From NCBI GenBank assembly GCA_964528605.1, contig CAZGSV010000138.1, positions 1 to 7,442 of the forward strand: 7,442 nucleotides of DNA, given 5' to 3'. The DNA comes from CAZGSV01 sp964528605 (GTDB lineage: Bacteria > Armatimonadota > Zipacnadia > CAZGSV01). Under the pieces are notes generated by a model, which saw only the letters and a program-made list of their open reading frames with translations, was not told the origin of the DNA and ran no database searches. A program made the position numbers and the translations under genes. Shown in pieces: positions 1 to 5,905 of the stretch (within the stretch, counting starts at the first letter, position 1; each line of letters begins with the position of its first letter).

Positions 1-518
1 GAGAGGCGGAAGGCGATGTAATCTTGCACTTGGAGCCAGTGGCGGCAGCAGGCCAGAGCCTCGGGCGCGTTCTCTTTGAGCCACATCCAGCGGTTGAGGG
101 CGTTGATGGGGTAGTTGTGGTAGCCGGTGATCTCGTAGATGCGGTAGGGGCCGACTTTCTCGTTGAGCCAGTCGCGCTGCGGGAGGCAGCGGCTGTCGTG
201 CCAGGAGATGATGGGGTACAATTGGTGGCCATGGTCGTCGAGGGGAGTGCCGTCGGTGCCGAAGCCGGTGACAGAGACACCGAGCACCTGGCCGGCGTCA
301 GCGGCCTCGGCGGCAGCTTGCCGCACGCACGCGCAGGCCTTGCCCCAGATCTCCTCCGCGTCCCAGATGAGCCAGCCCTCCTGCCCGCCCGGCTCAGGCT
401 TGGGGCCGTTGGGGCGCGCGGCTAGGCCTACGAGTCGCCCCTGCGGCGTGAACACGCCCGCTTTGATGCTCGTAGCGCCTATGTCTATTCCGAGCAGCAG
501 CCGTTCTTTGCTTGCCAT
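1..518 (-). CDS. FGGY-family carbohydrate kinase, N-terminal part (runs off left edge)
   Basis: The first 172 codons of a sugar kinase of the FGGY (actin-fold) family, which transfers ATP phosphate to a sugar or ketose in the cytoplasm. The start ATG is at 518 on the minus strand, with a G-rich Shine-Dalgarno (GGGGGC) about 7 bases upstream. The N-terminal phosphate loop is at residues 9-17 (LGIDIGATS). The second strand motif is GVSVTGFGTDGTPLDD at 80-95, followed by LYPIISWHDSR at 100-110, the W-D-R sugar-site region. LNRWMWLKEN at 141-150 is also typical. From memory the pattern FGTDG...LYPIISW is closest to L-fuculokinase-like members, but substrate cannot be set from the N-terminus alone. 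The C-terminal half with the adenosine site and the FGGY signature lies outside the window. It is divergent from the diguanylate cyclase gene. Family assignment is firm; substrate is open. Confidence 0.9.
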   Translation of the reverse strand, partial: MASKERLLLGIDIGATSIKAGVFTPQGRLVGLAARPNGPKPEPGGQEGWLIWDAEEIWGKACACVRQAAAEAADAGQVLGVSVTGFGTDGTPLDDHGHQLYPIISWHDSRCLPQRDWLNEKVGPYRIYEITGYHNYPINALNRWMWLKENAPEALACCRHWLQVQDYIAFRL

Positions 519-905
519 ATCTTGCCCCCGTGCGCAAGGGAATGCGGCGGCAATCGTAGCAGAAGAGGGGCGCGGGCTGCCACGCGAGGGTGAGGTCGAG
601 GTGTGGTTTTGGGGGGCGCTGGTCGCACTTGCGTTCCGACCGCCTTTTGCCGTAAAAGACAGCGTGAGGGAGCCGTCCCCAGGAATTGGGGGGCGTTCTG
701 GCAGGAGGTAGTCCGTGTCGTCGAAGCCACTGCTGTTGGTGCTTTGGGGAGCTTCGTTGTTGGCCCTCTGCCGGCATGCCCGGCCCTATCGGCCGGCGCT
801 GAAGGTGGCAGTGAACGGGTCGCACCGCTTGGGCGGACACAAGCCGGAAGCGGAGCAGGTGGGGTAGTGAGCGGGCAGACGGGTGGGTGGATCGAGGGCC
901 GCGGG
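519..905. other. Gene-free divergent intergenic region
   Basis: These 387 bases between the kinase and the cyclase contain no reading frame that looks like protein. The open frame running in from 603 translates to low-complexity Gly/Ala/Val-rich sequence with no domain. It holds a GC-only hairpin (CCGGCC 780-785 with GGCCGG 791-796, 5-base loop) and a 6-base inverted repeat CGAAGC 722-727 / GCTTCG 751-756. There is also a weak plus-strand promoter-like pair (TTGCGT 629-634, 18 bases, TAAAAG 653-658) that could serve the cyclase. I see no riboswitch fold that I recognise. Confidence 0.5.
553..561 (-). promoter_or_regulatory. Possible extended -10 promoter for the FGGY kinase
   Basis: On the minus strand the sequence reads TGCTACGAT, an extended -10 (TGn followed by a 4/6 match to TATAAT). 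It would start RNA near 546 and leave a leader of about 28 bases before the ATG at 518. No -35 match is visible, so this rests on one short motif. Confidence 0.3.
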
Positions 906-2585
906 ATGAATGAGGGGGGGCCTGGTGGCGGTTCCTCCGGCATCCGGGCCAAGGTTGTGTCCATCTACCTGCTGGGCCTGGTGGTTCCGGCGGCTCTGGG
1001 GGCGCTGCTGCTCTACTGGCTTGGGGTGGCGCCGGCGGTGTGGCGCTTGGAGGAGGCGGAGGCCGCGCGGCGGCTGGAGGCCTGTGAGCGTCTGATATCT
1101 CAGGCAGCAGTGACACTGCAGGCCCATGCGGCCGACTACGGCACCTGGGATGATATGTACCGCATGGCGGACCAGCCCGACGCCGCGTGGGTGAAGGCGA
1201 ATCTGACCGACTGGGTGCCGAAGACCTTCCAGGTGCAGGCTATGGCTCTGCTGGATGCGGGTGAGCGCGTCAGCTACGAGTACGGCAACCTGACGGCGCG
1301 GCTGGGGCCCGGCACGCGGCATCTCATGTACCAGCAGGGAATGTCCGGCCACAACCTTGGCGGGCTAGTGGCGGGGCAGGACGGGCTTTATCTCGTGGCC
1401 TGGGCGCCGGTGCGGCACACCGACCAGACGGGGCCGACGAACGGGGTGTACCTGGTCGCGAAGGCTGTAACAGATGCCGTCGCCCGCGAAGTGGGGAGGG
1501 TACTCGGCGACGGAGTCTTCCTCTACCGCAACGGGATGTTGGTGGCGCGTTGGGACCCGTTTGCGTTGCCGGGCCTGCCGACGCCGGCAGCGCGGCTGCA
1601 GCCTTTGCTCGAGGAAGGGCAGGTGCGCGCCGAGCGTCTCAACGGTCATCTGCTTGTGGCTTACTCTCGCCTCAATGACCTGTTCGGCAAGCGCATCGGC
1701 ACTCTGGGAGTGGTGCGCAACCGCACGGTGGCCGATCAGGCGCGCAACTCGGCCATGGGCGCGGGATTCGTGCTCGCCCTCGTCGGGCTGCTGTTCGTGT
1801 TGGTTATGGGCCAGGTGGCGGCGCGGTGGGTGGTCCGGCCCTTGGAGACGCTAGCGGCGGAGGTGCGCGACCTCGAGGACGGCCGCCTAGACCATCCCAT
1901 CGCGACCGGCGGTAGGGATGAGATCGGCCAACTGGCGCGGGCCTTCGAGCAAATGCGTGACTCCCTCCAGCGTCTGGTGACGGATCTGAAAGAGCGGCAG
2001 GCGCAACTGGAGCAGGCCAACGCGCATCTGGAGGAACTCGCCACCACGGACACGCTCACGGGTCTGCGCACCCGCCACTTCCTAAACGAATGGCTGCCGA
2101 CGGAGGTGCTGCGTTGCGAGCGCTTCAGCCTCGACCTGGGCTGCCTGATGCTCGACATTGACGAGTTCAAGCGGATCAACGACCGCTTTGGTCATCCGTT
2201 TGGCGACAAGGCGCTTGCCGGGTTCTCGAAGACGCTGCTCGACAGCCTGCGGGCCTTCGACGTGGCGGTGCGCTACGGCGGTGAAGAGGCGCTGGTGCTT
2301 CTGCCGCAGACGAGCCTGGAGCACGCAACGGAGGTGGCCGAACGCATCGTGACGGCGGTAGCGCAAGTGCGCTACGGCACCGAGGAGAACCCTACGACGC
2401 TCACCGTGAGCATCGGCGTGGCAAGCCTGCGCTCGATTGCTCGCGGGCCCGACCGCAGCGAGCGCCTGATCCAGGCGGCAGACGAGGCCCTCTACGAGGC
2501 AAAGCGCCTGGGCAAGAACCGCGTCGCCGTGTGGAGTGGCGAGGCGGCCGCCGAGGCGGACGAGCCGCGCGGGGCGCCCTCCTAA
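906..2585 (+). CDS. Membrane diguanylate cyclase with CHASE4-like sensor, HAMP and GGDEF domains
   Basis: A 559-residue inner-membrane enzyme expected to make cyclic di-GMP from two GTP. TM1 spans about 17-40. An extracytoplasmic region (about 41-284) carries YGTWDDMYR at 78-86, typical of CHASE4 sensor domains. TM2 is about 285-308, followed by a HAMP linker (about 305-357, with RPLETLAAEV and RDEIGQLARAF). A Gln/Glu-rich coiled coil covers about 345-380 and the GGDEF domain 380-545. The domain keeps TDTLTGL at 381-387, metal Asp417 and Asn425 in DIDEFKRINDRFGH, and the inhibitory RxxD site (R449-D452). The signature reads GGEEA at 458-462 rather than GGEEF or GGDEF; the catalytic Glu is present. 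ATG 906 was chosen because GAGGG (894-898) lies 7 bases upstream and TM1 follows directly. An in-frame GTG at 867 with its own G-rich upstream is an alternative adding 13 residues. The open frame extends back to 603 without domain content. Confidence 0.9.
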   Translation: MNEGGPGGGSSGIRAKVVSIYLLGLVVPAALGALLLYWLGVAPAVWRLEEAEAARRLEACERLISQAAVTLQAHAADYGTWDDMYRMADQPDAAWVKANLTDWVPKTFQVQAMALLDAGERVSYEYGNLTARLGPGTRHLMYQQGMSGHNLGGLVAGQDGLYLVAWAPVRHTDQTGPTNGVYLVAKAVTDAVAREVGRVLGDGVFLYRNGMLVARWDPFALPGLPTPAARLQPLLEEGQVRAERLNGHLLVAYSRLNDLFGKRIGTLGVVRNRTVADQARNSAMGAGFVLALVGLLFVLVMGQVAARWVVRPLETLAAEVRDLEDGRLDHPIATGGRDEIGQLARAFEQMRDSLQRLVTDLKERQAQLEQANAHLEELATTDTLTGLRTRHFLNEWLPTEVLRCERFSLDLGCLMLDIDEFKRINDRFGHPFGDKALAGFSKTLLDSLRAFDVAVRYGGEEALVLLPQTSLEHATEVAERIVTAVAQVRYGTEENPTTLTVSIGVASLRSIARGPDRSERLIQAADEALYEAKRLGKNRVAVWSGEAAAEADEPRGAPS

Positions 2586-2587
2586 GC

Positions 2588-2606
2588 GCCCACCCGACGG
2601 GTGGGC
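2588..2606 (+). terminator. Hairpin after the diguanylate cyclase gene
   Basis: GCCCACCC (2588-2595) pairs perfectly with GGGTGGGC (2599-2606) across a 3-base loop, starting two bases after the stop codon. It is not followed by a T run, so it may be a weak terminator, an RNA-stabilising 3' hairpin, or a Rho-assisted end. The position right after a stop codon supports a transcript-end role. Confidence 0.55.
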
Positions 2607-2622
2607 AGTGGTGTTCCCTGCG

Positions 2623-2628
2623 TAGAAT
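2623..2628 (+). promoter_or_regulatory. Possible -10 box for the nitroreductase gene
   Basis: TAGAAT matches TATAAT at five of six positions and lies downstream of the hairpin that ends the preceding gene. RNA would start near 2635, just before the GGAGG at 2636-2640. No -35 box is seen at the proper distance, so this is tentative. Confidence 0.3.
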
Positions 2629-2649
2629 CCTGACCGGAGGCGACGACTG

Positions 2650-3228
2650 ATGAATCCCTTACTCGATGTCATCATGACGCGGCGGAGCATTCGGCGTTTC
2701 CGCCAGCAGCCGGTATCTCGCGATGACCTCATCGACATCGTGAGAGCCGGGGCGGGCGCCGCCTCCGCGGGCGACAAGCAACCGTGGGAGTTCGTGCTTG
2801 TGGACGAGCCGGCGCAGGTGGCCAAGGTGACGGAATGTCTCCGTTGGCTGGGCGAGGCGCCTGCTCAGGGAGAGCGCCCAACGGCTCACATTGTGGTGTT
2901 GTGTGGGAGCGCGGGGGGCGGCTGGACCGCCACTGCCGACGCTGCCGCAGCCAGCCAGAACATATTGCTCGCGGCCTGGGCCAAGGGAATCGGCTCCTGC
3001 TGGATCGGCTCCGTGGAGCGCGAGCGGCTGGCCTCCGTCCTCGGGTTGCCTGCTCCGAGCGCGGCGTTCTCGGTTATCGCGCTGGGCTATCCCGCTGAGG
3101 AGCCGGAGCTTGTGGAGGTGGAGGGTGAGCCGATAGCGCAGCGCGACGCCTCGGGCCGCCTCGTCGTCCAGAAGAGGCGACTGGAGACCGTGCTGCATAT
3201 AGGCCGATACTCCTCGCGGGGGGGCTGA
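2650..3228 (+). CDS. Nitroreductase-family FMN oxidoreductase
   Basis: A 192-residue soluble flavoprotein of the nitroreductase family, which uses FMN and NAD(P)H and usually acts as a homodimer. The N-terminal FMN-phosphate motif is MTRRSIRRF at 9-17. KQPWEF at 43-48 matches the family's (N)xQPWxF segment. The central helix and loop, AASQNILLAAWAKGIGSCWIGS at about 100-121, is highly typical, and IALGYPAEEP at 143-152 is the usual late strand and turn. RR at 176-177 supplies late basic residues. The length is near the short end of the family. The start ATG has a perfect GGAGG 9 bases upstream (2636-2640). It lies 64 bases after the cyclase gene with a hairpin between, so it probably has its own transcription, and it converges on the URO-D-like gene at 3260. 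The family call is safe; the substrate (nitro compound, quinone, flavin or dehalogenation target) cannot be read from sequence. Confidence 0.9.
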   Translation: MNPLLDVIMTRRSIRRFRQQPVSRDDLIDIVRAGAGAASAGDKQPWEFVLVDEPAQVAKVTECLRWLGEAPAQGERPTAHIVVLCGSAGGGWTATADAAAASQNILLAAWAKGIGSCWIGSVERERLASVLGLPAPSAAFSVIALGYPAEEPELVEVEGEPIAQRDASGRLVVQKRRLETVLHIGRYSSRGG

Positions 3229-3259
3229 AGGGCCGGGATGTCGAGGGTTTCGGCCGCCC

Positions 3260-4336
3260 CTAGTTCTGCCGAGCCGCCCGCGCCGCGCGCGTCGCCTGAG
3301 CGAGCAGGGCCTCGCCCTCCTCGGGCGTGCGGGACCACGTCGTGATGAGAACTCCCTTGGAGCCGAGGGCCTCCGTCATCGCCGGGACGGCGTCGGGCGG
3401 CGCGCCCAGTAGTACCAGCCGTTTGCCTTTGGCCTGTATCCGGCGATAGAGCGGCATCCATTGCGGCGCCTCCACTCCAGGGTTGCCCGCGCCTGGCGTC
3501 CACTGAATGGCCTCGAGTTCCTCGATCTCGAGCAGGATGTTGAGGTGTGGTATCTCGCCGGGGCCGTCCCAGTGATAAACGCTGTGGTCCAGGCGGCGGC
3601 AGTCCTCCGCTAGGTCCGGGGCGACGAAACGCTCGAACATCTGGGGCGAGATCATGGCGGAGAAGTCGCATTGGAGCGGATACCAGCGTCCCGGACACCA
3701 CAGCCCCATCCAAGCGCCCGAGCCCTGCTGCTGCGTTTCGATCTTGCTTTGCAGCACGTCGTAGCAGTGGTGCCACGCCTCCTGTATGCGGACGCGCGCC
3801 CAGTCCACTTTCTCCGGCTGGTCTATCAGATCGTGGCAGAGGTTGAGCGTCCCTCGCAGCGCGGCCACCACATCCAGGCCCCCCCCGAGATCGGTCATGG
3901 CGACAATGTAGCGGTCGTTGCGGAGCGCCACTGCCGCTTCGACTATCCGCTGCACGCGCTGCCACCAGAGGTTGTTCTCGTCGAGGAGAAGATCACCCAC
4001 CTGCTCCCACGGGCGCGGCGTTTGAAACCAAACGGTGTCGGTCCGGAAGCGCACGTGCGCCCCCAGGCAGCCACCGAGGATGCCGGCGCCCAGGTTGGGC
4101 CACAGGCTGGGAAAGGCCTCGCCGCCGTAGTAGGTGGCCTCGGCGCAGCGCACCCACCTCTCGATCAAAGGCTCGGGGTCATCGGGATACTGTGCGAACT
4201 CCCAGCCGCTCCAACCCGGCGATTCCTTTCCAGGTCGCCGGGCCGTGACATGCACCACGGGCCGGTCCATTTCCTCGCCGGCCCACCACTGTCGGTATCT
4301 CCCCTGCGCCTGTTCCCAATCAGGCTTGAGCAGCAT
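3260..4336 (-). CDS. URO-D-fold protein (corrinoid/CoM methyltransferase-like), paralogue A
   Basis: A 358-residue soluble protein that resembles the uroporphyrinogen decarboxylase superfamily (TIM-barrel enzymes including URO-D and the MtaA/MtbA/CmuA methyltransferases). Family-like features are LRGTLNLCHDLIDQPEKVDW (160-179), SPQMFERFVAPDL (230-242), YHWDGPGEIPHL (254-265) followed by a helix and IQW, and a closing segment GKRLVLLG (304-311) to TPEEGEALL (337-345). The N-terminus has DW at 6-7 and WWAGEEMDRP at 17-26. It is rich in Trp. The H-x-C zinc motif of the methyltransferases appears as H-W-D (255-257). It is a gapless paralogue of the next gene upstream, about 64% identical over 354 positions by hand count. 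The start aligns with that of the paralogue, and an AAGGGA lies 11 bases upstream. There is no signal peptide or membrane segment. The reaction is unknown; methyl transfer or a decarboxylation is only inferred from fold. Confidence 0.75.
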   Translation of the reverse strand: MLLKPDWEQAQGRYRQWWAGEEMDRPVVHVTARRPGKESPGWSGWEFAQYPDDPEPLIERWVRCAEATYYGGEAFPSLWPNLGAGILGGCLGAHVRFRTDTVWFQTPRPWEQVGDLLLDENNLWWQRVQRIVEAAVALRNDRYIVAMTDLGGGLDVVAALRGTLNLCHDLIDQPEKVDWARVRIQEAWHHCYDVLQSKIETQQQGSGAWMGLWCPGRWYPLQCDFSAMISPQMFERFVAPDLAEDCRRLDHSVYHWDGPGEIPHLNILLEIEELEAIQWTPGAGNPGVEAPQWMPLYRRIQAKGKRLVLLGAPPDAVPAMTEALGSKGVLITTWSRTPEEGEALLAQATRAARAARQN

Positions 4337-4380
4337 TCAGCGGCACGTCCCTTCCCTGCGTGGGGCAACGATGGCAGGCG

Positions 4381-4386
4381 ATTATA
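4381..4386 (-). promoter_or_regulatory. Perfect -10 box upstream of URO-D-like paralogue A
   Basis: The minus strand carries an exact TATAAT, rare in such GC-rich sequence, 44 bases upstream of the ATG at 4336. RNA would begin near 4374, leaving a leader of about 38 bases. The -35 region (TAGTTT at 17-base spacing) matches poorly. The box lies between the repeat element and the gene, which suggests that paralogue A is transcribed on its own. Confidence 0.55.
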
Positions 4387-4416
4387 GACGAAAGCCGGCG
4401 CGAAAACTAGGAACGC

Positions 4417-4484
4417 AAAATAGGGACAGGAACCATTTTCCTCCGCATGGTTATGGGCCGAAAAATAGTTCCTGTCCCTATTTT
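4417..4484. repeat. 68-base element with 17-bp perfect terminal inverted repeats
   Basis: AAAATAGGGACAGGAAC at 4417-4433 is the exact reverse complement of 4468-4484, with 34 bases between. A nested 6-base pair (AACCAT 4431-4436 / ATGGTT 4447-4452) lies partly inside. On the minus strand, the direction of both neighbouring genes, the right-hand arm folds onto an arm ending in TTTT, so the transcript could end here after paralogue B. The architecture is like a REP/BIME palindrome or a tiny MITE. From memory, GGGACAG-type palindromes are seen beside REP-associated tyrosine transposases in several phyla; that link is inference here, since no transposase is in the window. Confidence 0.8.
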
Positions 4485-4499
4485 AACGGGGTTAGAAGG

Positions 4500-4515
4500 G
4501 TTCCTGTCCCTATTT
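4500..4515. repeat. Third copy of the GTTCCTGTCCCTATTT repeat
   Basis: These 16 bases repeat positions 4468-4483 exactly, in direct orientation, 32 bases further on. The copy ends two bases before the stop codon of paralogue B (stop at 4518-4520), so it occupies the first bases of that gene's 3' untranslated region. The 15 bases between the two direct copies (4485-4499) show no repeat. Confidence 0.8.
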
Positions 4516-4517
4516 CC

Positions 4518-5582
4518 CTATCTCCCGGCTGCCGCGCGAACCTCGCCCATGAGCGCCTCTGCCTCTTCCGGCGTGCGGCACCAGGTGGAGATGCACAGGC
4601 CCTGCGGCTTGAGGGCCTCCATCACCGGCACCACGTTCTCCGCGCGCGCGCCGCAGATGATCGGCCGCTTGCCCTTGGCCTGGATGCGGCGGTAGAGCGG
4701 CATCCATTCGGGCGCATCGGTCTCCGGCTTTCCGGCTCCGGGCACCCACTGGATTCCGTGCAGACCCTCTATCTCCAGTAGGATGTCGAGGTGCGGCAAC
4801 TGCCCGACGCTGTCGAGGTGATAGAGCGCGTGGCCGAGTCGGCGGCAGTCCGCCTGCAGGTCCGGGGCGACGAAGCGCTCGAACATCCGAGGCCAGATCA
4901 TGGCGGCGAAGTCGCAGTGGAGCAGATACCAGCGCTCGGGGCACCAGAGCGCGAGGGCAGTGCTGGAGCCGGTGCCCCGGGTTTCGATTATGCCTTGGAG
5001 TTCGTCATAGCACCGGTGCCAGGTTTCGCGTATGCGCGCGCGGGCCCAGTCAACGCGCTCCGGGTGGTCGTGCAAGTCGCGGCACAGATCTTGCGTCCCC
5101 CGCAGCGAAGCCAGTATGTCCAGTCCCGCCCCGAGGTCCGTCATCGCTACGACGTAGCGGTCGTCGCACTGTTCGACCGCTGCCCTCATGATGCGCTTGG
5201 TCCGTTGCCACCAGAGGTTGCCCTCGTCGAGCGTTAGGTCGCCGATCTCCTCCCACGGGCGCGGCGATTCGAACCAAACCGTCTCGCTGCGGAAGCGCGG
5301 CTCGGCTCCGAGGAAGGCGCCGACGATGCCGGGGCCCAGATTGGGCCACAAGTTAGGGAATGCCTCGGCGCCAAAGTAGCAGGCCTCACAGCAACGTGCG
5401 AAGCGTTCGATGAGGGGCTCGGGGTCGTCCGGCTTCTGGGCCCAGTCCCAGTCGGACCACTGAGGCGCCTGCTTACCCGGCACGGGCGCGGTGACCTGCA
5501 CCAGCGGGCGGTCCATTTCCTCTCCGGCCCACCACAGCCGGTAGCGCTCCTTGGCTTCTTCCCAATCGGGTTTGAATCTCAT
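4518..5582 (-). CDS. URO-D-fold protein (corrinoid/CoM methyltransferase-like), paralogue B
   Basis: A 354-residue protein that aligns without a gap to its downstream neighbour. Shared blocks include WWAGEEMDRP (17-26), PDDPEPLIER (51-60), WPNLG (79-83), PRPWE (107-111), NLWWQR (122-127), AMTDL (146-150), MFERFVAPDL (233-242) and WMPLYRRIQAKGKR (293-306). The H-x-D site reads YHLDSVG (254-260), so the WDGP of paralogue A is replaced while His255 and Asp257 stay. Two Cys near the end (330, 335) are absent from paralogue A. The frame is open 12 codons further upstream, to an ATG at 5618. I chose 5582 because it aligns exactly with the start of paralogue A and both have an AAGGG about 11 bases upstream. 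Transcription probably ends in the repeat hairpin just after the stop. The fold assignment follows the same reasoning as for paralogue A; the two may differ in substrate. Confidence 0.75.
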   Translation of the reverse strand: MRFKPDWEEAKERYRLWWAGEEMDRPLVQVTAPVPGKQAPQWSDWDWAQKPDDPEPLIERFARCCEACYFGAEAFPNLWPNLGPGIVGAFLGAEPRFRSETVWFESPRPWEEIGDLTLDEGNLWWQRTKRIMRAAVEQCDDRYVVAMTDLGAGLDILASLRGTQDLCRDLHDHPERVDWARARIRETWHRCYDELQGIIETRGTGSSTALALWCPERWYLLHCDFAAMIWPRMFERFVAPDLQADCRRLGHALYHLDSVGQLPHLDILLEIEGLHGIQWVPGAGKPETDAPEWMPLYRRIQAKGKRPIICGARAENVVPVMEALKPQGLCISTWCRTPEEAEALMGEVRAAAGR

Positions 5583-5624
5583 GCAGGGGCGAGCCCTTTC
5601 CGGCCATCGCGAAAGCATCGGATA

Positions 5625-5630
5625 ACTGTA
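5625..5630 (-). promoter_or_regulatory. Weak -10-like box upstream of paralogue B
   Basis: On the minus strand TACAGT (4/6 to TATAAT) lies 42 bases before the ATG at 5582, nearly the same distance as the exact TATAAT before paralogue A (44). No -35 is found at 16-18 bases. The matching position is the only support. Confidence 0.25.
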
Positions 5631-5661
5631 CGGCCGGTGCGCGCGGCCACGGCTCCGTAAC

Positions 5662-5679
5662 TCAAACCTTCAGGTTTGA
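5662..5679 (-). terminator. Small hairpin downstream of the tRNA-Gln pair
   Basis: TCAAACC (5662-5668) pairs perfectly with GGTTTGA (5673-5679) around a 4-base loop. It lies 24 bases beyond the 3' end of the tRNA-Gln(TTG) gene in the direction of tRNA transcription. There is no U tract after it, so it may be a transcript-end hairpin rather than a full intrinsic terminator. It could also sit in the region upstream of paralogue B. Confidence 0.4.
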
Positions 5680-5703
5680 CCGCGTGGGGTTCGGTAATCG
5701 CAC

Positions 5704-5777
5704 TGGCTGCCGGGGGAGGAATCGAACCTCCATTGACGGATCCAAAGTCCGCTGTCCTGCCGTTAGACGACCCGGCA
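5704..5777 (-). tRNA. tRNA-Gln (anticodon TTG), CCA encoded
   Basis: The minus strand folds into a full cloverleaf of 74 bases. The acceptor stem is TGCCGGG with CCCGGCA, discriminator G, followed by an encoded CCA (5704-5706). The anticodon stem GCGGA/TCCGT has one G-U pair and the loop CTTTGGA gives anticodon TTG (reads CAA). The T arm is GGAGG-TTCGATT-CCTCC. The U1-A72 first pair and G73 are standard bacterial tRNA-Gln identity features. It lies 12 bases downstream of the second tRNA-Gln in one transcript. Confidence 0.96.
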
Positions 5778-5789
5778 ATGGGGAGACAC

Positions 5790-5863
5790 TGGCTGCGGGG
5801 GGAGGATTCGAACCTCCGCTGACGGATCCAGAGTCCGCTGTCCTGCCACTAGACGACCCCGCA
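5790..5863 (-). tRNA. tRNA-Gln (anticodon CTG), CCA encoded
   Basis: A 74-base minus-strand cloverleaf. The acceptor stem is TGCGGGG with CCCCGCA, discriminator G73, and an encoded CCA (5790-5792). The anticodon stem is the same as in the neighbouring tRNA, with loop CTCTGGA giving anticodon CTG (reads CAG). The T arm is GGAGG-TTCGAAT-CCTCC. The two genes are alike across the D arm and anticodon stem, so they look like a tandem duplication that diverged at the wobble base and the acceptor stem. Confidence 0.96.
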
Positions 5864-5875
5864 TCGCACCCGCTC

Positions 5876-5905
5876 AGTTTACCCGTGGCAGCGCTGCTCA
5901 GTCAA
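5876..5905 (-). promoter_or_regulatory. Promoter of the tRNA-Gln pair
   Basis: On the minus strand TTGACT (5900-5905, 5/6 to TTGACA) is followed after 18 bases by TAAACT (5876-5881, 4/6 to TATAAT). RNA would start near 5869, about 6 bases before the first base of tRNA-Gln(CTG) at 5863. A promoter this close to a mature tRNA end is common, and the location is what makes the match convincing. Confidence 0.65.

Noticed and set aside
603..905. In-frame upstream extension of the diguanylate cyclase, 101 extra codons
   Set aside because: The added sequence is low-complexity with no domain or signal. A good Shine-Dalgarno and the first membrane segment fit the ATG at 906.
394..1352. Several minus-strand open frames of 159-240 residues
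   Set aside because: They are Pro/Arg/His-rich shadow frames of GC-rich DNA, overlapping each other and real genes on other frames.
2082..3198. Minus-strand open frames of 247 and 179 residues opposite the cyclase end and nitroreductase
   Set aside because: They lie antisense to well-supported domains and their translations show no recognisable motif.
3230..3256. Hairpin between the convergent nitroreductase and URO-D-like genes
   Set aside because: Only a 5-bp GGCCG/CGGCC stem with a 15-base loop and no T run; too weak to call a terminator.
3671..4387. Plus-strand open frame of 238 residues opposite URO-D-like paralogue A
   Set aside because: It is antisense to a gene whose paralogue confirms the minus-strand reading; the encoded sequence has no family features.
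4417..4515. Possible CRISPR array
   Set aside because: There are only three short copies in mixed orientation with unequal spacers and no cas gene, so a palindromic repeat fits better.
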